A stretch of 36,509 nucleotides of DNA, taken from NCBI RefSeq assembly GCF_003144405.1, contig NZ_PENW01000034.1:197788-234296 (forward strand), read 5' to 3'. This document shows, one piece after another, positions 33,969-36,509 of this stretch (position 1 is the stretch's first letter; every line of letters starts with the position of its first letter). The translations under genes and the position numbers were made by a program. The notes under the pieces were generated by a model that was not told the origin of the DNA, ran no database searches, and saw only the letters and a list, made by a program, of their open reading frames with translations. This DNA comes from Proteus cibi (GTDB lineage: Bacteria > Pseudomonadota > Gammaproteobacteria > Enterobacterales > Enterobacteriaceae).

Positions 33969-35924
33969 ATGATGAAATTAAAACCTCTATGCTACTGTTT
34001 ATCTCTCGCCCTACTACCAAGTATTGCGCTTGCTGATACTACTTATGGTCAATCCACACCTGACTTATTAACCGTTTGGAGTAGCCCAATAGCGGCAAAT
34101 CCAGATGTGTTAACCCAAGCACAAATGCTAGAACAAAATAGAGTCAATGCAGCACAAGCGATTGCCACATTACCCGGTGTGGTGATGCAAAAATCAGGTA
34201 ACCGTAATGAATACACCATTAAAGTACGCGGATTTGATAGCCGCCAAGTACCGGTATTCTTTGATGGTATTCCTACTTATGTACCTTATGATGGCAACTT
34301 AGACTTAGCCCGTTTTACCACCAACGATCTAGCAAGCATTGAAGTTAATAAAGGCTACACCTCATTACTACAAGGTCCTAACTTAATGGGAGGGGCGATT
34401 AATATCACCACGGCAATACCGACAAAACCATTAGAAGGCAGTATTGCCTATTCTCAAGGTTTTGCGCGTGGCGCTGATTATGCACATAACATGAGTGCAC
34501 GTTTAGGTATACGTAATGAATTAGGTTTTATTCAAGTGAGTGGTAGCCAATTAAAGCAACGCTTTACACCCATTCCGGGCGCTGATGAAAATAATGAGAA
34601 TGCAGGTACTCATGGACGTCGTGATAATTCAGCGACTGACGATAAACGTGGCATGATCAAAGTCGGTTGGACACCACGCGCTTCTGATGAATATACCGTT
34701 ACTTATATCAAACAAGATGGTGAAAAAAATAGCCCACCCAACACCAGTAGCAATGCAAAAGGCAAATATAAATACTGGGCATGGCCTGATTACAACAAAG
34801 AGAGTTTTTACTATAACGGTGTAACTCAAATTACCGATGGCATCAATCTGCAAAGCCGTGCTTATCACGACAAATTTGAAAATACGCTTTATATGTATCC
34901 TAAAAAAGGCAACTACGTTGACTATAGCCACTATGATGACTACAGCACAGGAGCCGCATTACAGTTAGGTATTGATACTCGCGAAAATGATTTGCTCTCT
35001 TTTGCAGCACACTGGAAAGATGACGTTCACCGCTCTCAAAAAGAGAAAAAGGGTGATTGGTTACGTTATAAAGACAGAACATGGTCTTTAGCCTCTGAAT
35101 ATCAGTGGGCAGCCACCAACGATTTAGATTTAGTGGGTGCGATTAGCTATGATTGGCGTGATAGTGTTGATACCGACAAAGGCGCTGATGATAACAAACA
35201 AACGGCGTTTAACTGGGAGATGATGGCGAAATACACTTTAGCGAATAATGACGCCGTGCGCTTCTCTGTTTCTGATCGTAGCCGTTTCTCGACACAAAAA
35301 GAGCGTTACACCACAGAGAAGCCCAAAGATGGATCAAAAGGGATTATTAACCCTGATTTAGATCCTGAACGCGCTTTATCTTTCGATTTAACCTATGAAG
35401 GTCACATCACCGATAACTGGGGTTACCAAACGAGCATTTACTACAATCGTGTCAGCGATGCAATTATGGCACACACCGTTTATCGTAATGGCACGGCTTT
35501 CTTCCAAAATCAAAATAGCGGACGTATTGACTATGTTGGTTTAGATTTAGGCACTAAAGGTAACGTGACAGATTGGTTAGAGCTTGGCGTAAACTATAGC
35601 TATATCTACAGTGATCCTAAACAGATTGAACACATTGAGGGCTTACCAAAGCATAAAGCCTATATGTGGGTGACTTTTATTCCGGTTGAACAAGTTCGCT
35701 TTACCATTATGGAAGAAGCACAAGGCTGGACTTATAACCGCATTGATGAAGATGACAAGCTAGCAGGCTATGCAAAAACAGATCTGCGTTTAGATTATGA
35801 TGTTGGTTATGGCATTTCTGCTAATGCATCAATCAATAACCTATTCGATAAATCTTACGAATATACACAAGGTTATATGGAAGATGGTCGTAATTACTGG
35901 TTAGGTGTTGAATATAAATTCTAA
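33969..35924 (+). CDS. TonB-dependent outer-membrane receptor
   Basis: Outer-membrane receptor of 651 aa. The signal peptide ends at IALA. A TonB-box-like segment (DLLTVWSSP) lies near residue 33. The plug domain includes AIATLPGVVMQKSGNRNEY, IKVRGFDSRQVPVFFDGIPTY and SIEVNKGYTSLLQGPNLMGGAINI. A 22-strand-type barrel follows, ending in YWLGVEYKF with terminal Phe. I use the ATG pair at 33969/33972 before the signal peptide; the open frame extends upstream to a GTG, but that lies in the leader terminator. It imports a ligand across the outer membrane with TonB-ExbBD energy. The adjacent importer, methyltransferase and modD suggest a metal complex, perhaps molybdenum or tungsten; iron siderophores remain possible. 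Confidence 0.94.
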   Translation: MMKLKPLCYCLSLALLPSIALADTTYGQSTPDLLTVWSSPIAANPDVLTQAQMLEQNRVNAAQAIATLPGVVMQKSGNRNEYTIKVRGFDSRQVPVFFDGIPTYVPYDGNLDLARFTTNDLASIEVNKGYTSLLQGPNLMGGAINITTAIPTKPLEGSIAYSQGFARGADYAHNMSARLGIRNELGFIQVSGSQLKQRFTPIPGADENNENAGTHGRRDNSATDDKRGMIKVGWTPRASDEYTVTYIKQDGEKNSPPNTSSNAKGKYKYWAWPDYNKESFYYNGVTQITDGINLQSRAYHDKFENTLYMYPKKGNYVDYSHYDDYSTGAALQLGIDTRENDLLSFAAHWKDDVHRSQKEKKGDWLRYKDRTWSLASEYQWAATNDLDLVGAISYDWRDSVDTDKGADDNKQTAFNWEMMAKYTLANNDAVRFSVSDRSRFSTQKERYTTEKPKDGSKGIINPDLDPERALSFDLTYEGHITDNWGYQTSIYYNRVSDAIMAHTVYRNGTAFFQNQNSGRIDYVGLDLGTKGNVTDWLELGVNYSYIYSDPKQIEHIEGLPKHKAYMWVTFIPVEQVRFTIMEEAQGWTYNRIDEDDKLAGYAKTDLRLDYDVGYGISANASINNLFDKSYEYTQGYMEDGRNYWLGVEYKF

Positions 35925-35960
35925 TTATTGCCATTACATGATTAAGATTTAATAAAAGAA

Positions 35961-35995
35961 AAGCGCTGTTATTTTTATAATAACAGCGCTTATAT
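35961..35995. terminator. Terminator after the TonB-dependent receptor
   Basis: A perfect 13-bp stem, AAGCGCTGTTATT (35961-35973) with AATAACAGCGCTT (35979-35991), and a 5-base loop. The T-tail is weak on the plus strand. It lies 36 bp after the stop. Confidence 0.8.
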
Positions 35996-36065
35996 TACCA
36001 TCCATGATTTATCGTCCATAATTAATATTCCAAATAAATTTTATCCATTAAAATGAGAGAGAAAA

Positions 36066-36509
36066 TTAAAAGCGCAAAAATCCTTTTGCCATTTCTAATA
36101 AGGTATTCATTGTGCTACTGACTATTTTAACAAAATTATCGTAATTGCTGTTTGCCGCACTGTATTTTTTAGACAACTCATCAAGATTAGTATTTATTTT
36201 TTTCTCTAAAGCATCTAATGAATTTTTAAATAAATTAAATTCATTTTGTAATATCTCATGATCACCCTCAGCTCTTCTTTTTACATCTTCAATAATTTTA
36301 TCTAGATCATGAAAATCTATAGCCATAGTAAATTCAGCGTAAACAGAGGATGGATAATTATGAATATTAGGTTTCAAATTGAAACCTTTTATTCCTTTAA
36401 ACAAGTCATTTATTGCGTCTATTGCATTATTGACCTGATTGACATCTTCATAATATATTTTCTCTCCATCTATTACTCTAAAATAACGACCGTCTTCATC
36501 TCTAGTAAA
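36066..36509 (-). CDS. C-terminal part of an unrecognised protein, cut by window edge
   Basis: An open frame enters from the right edge and runs for 147 codons to a TAA at 36066. A TTG at 36404 could be read as a start, but the coding frame is clearly open upstream of it (DEDGRYFRVIDGEKIYYEDV, then NQVNNAIDAINDLFKGIKGF), so the true start lies outside the window. The visible part is hydrophilic and helical, with a likely coiled coil (IIEDVKRRAEGDHEILQNEF and LDALEKKINTNLDELSKKYS) and a final amphipathic segment ending in FLRF. I recognise no family and propose no function. It is AT-rich like the Tc island. Confidence 0.6.
   Translation of the reverse strand, partial: FTRDEDGRYFRVIDGEKIYYEDVNQVNNAIDAINDLFKGIKGFNLKPNIHNYPSSVYAEFTMAIDFHDLDKIIEDVKRRAEGDHEILQNEFNLFKNSLDALEKKINTNLDELSKKYSAANSNYDNFVKIVSSTMNTLLEMAKGFLRF

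Overview
The window is a chromosomal segment of an AT-rich gamma-proteobacterium, most likely a member of the Morganellaceae (Proteus is the best guess, Providencia-like the alternative). This is an inference from gene content: an enteric gntRKU locus, a peptidoglycan O-acetylation cluster, a Bax-type glucosaminidase and a Tc toxin island, all in low-GC DNA. No rRNA, tRNA, CRISPR array or insertion sequence was recognised.

Region 1 (1-15.4 kb) is a Tc (toxin complex) island read on the minus strand: tcdA (TcA, 2309 aa) -> tcdB (TcB, 1443 aa) -> holin -> M15 endolysin -> Rz/Rz1 spanins -> tccC (TcC, cut by the left edge of the window). A divergent LysR-type regulator sits upstream of tcdA across an AT-rich gap of about 460 bp. 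The complete phage-like lysis cassette between tcdB and tccC, without phage structural genes, is the layout called a type 10 secretion system in Yersinia and Serratia: producing cells lyse to release the toxin. An intercistronic hairpin separates tcdA from tcdB. tcdA also carries a hexanucleotide repeat, encoding Asp-Asn repeats, inside a very AT-rich central segment.

Region 2 (15.5-25.6 kb) is mostly envelope biology. It holds recX (minus strand); a tightly coupled plus-strand trio of outer-membrane barrel, POTRA-less Omp85-like barrel and DUF4056-like lipoprotein; a Bax-like glucosaminidase; a patA-patB-ape1-like peptidoglycan O-acetylation/de-acetylation operon; and, convergent to it, a short soluble chemoreceptor with a C-terminal CZB zinc domain.

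Region 3 (25.7-29.0 kb) is the gluconate module gntR-gntK-gntU (minus strand), with a perfect 29-bp double operator in front of gntK.

Region 4 (29.1-36.0 kb) is the most interesting part. A five-gene operon with overlapping start/stop codons encodes a FecB-like binding protein, a FecCD permease, an ATPase, a SAM methyltransferase and ModD (a QPRTase-fold protein associated with molybdenum transport genes). It is preceded by a near-consensus ModE (molybdate repressor) site. A TonB-dependent receptor follows, and its leader RNA has a closed, multi-helix fold followed by an intrinsic terminator before the start codon, which looks like a riboswitch or attenuator. I infer a TonB-driven uptake route for a molybdenum or tungsten complex, with two enzymes that may process the ligand, rather than an ordinary iron-siderophore system. 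The right edge holds the C-terminal end of an unrecognised minus-strand protein.
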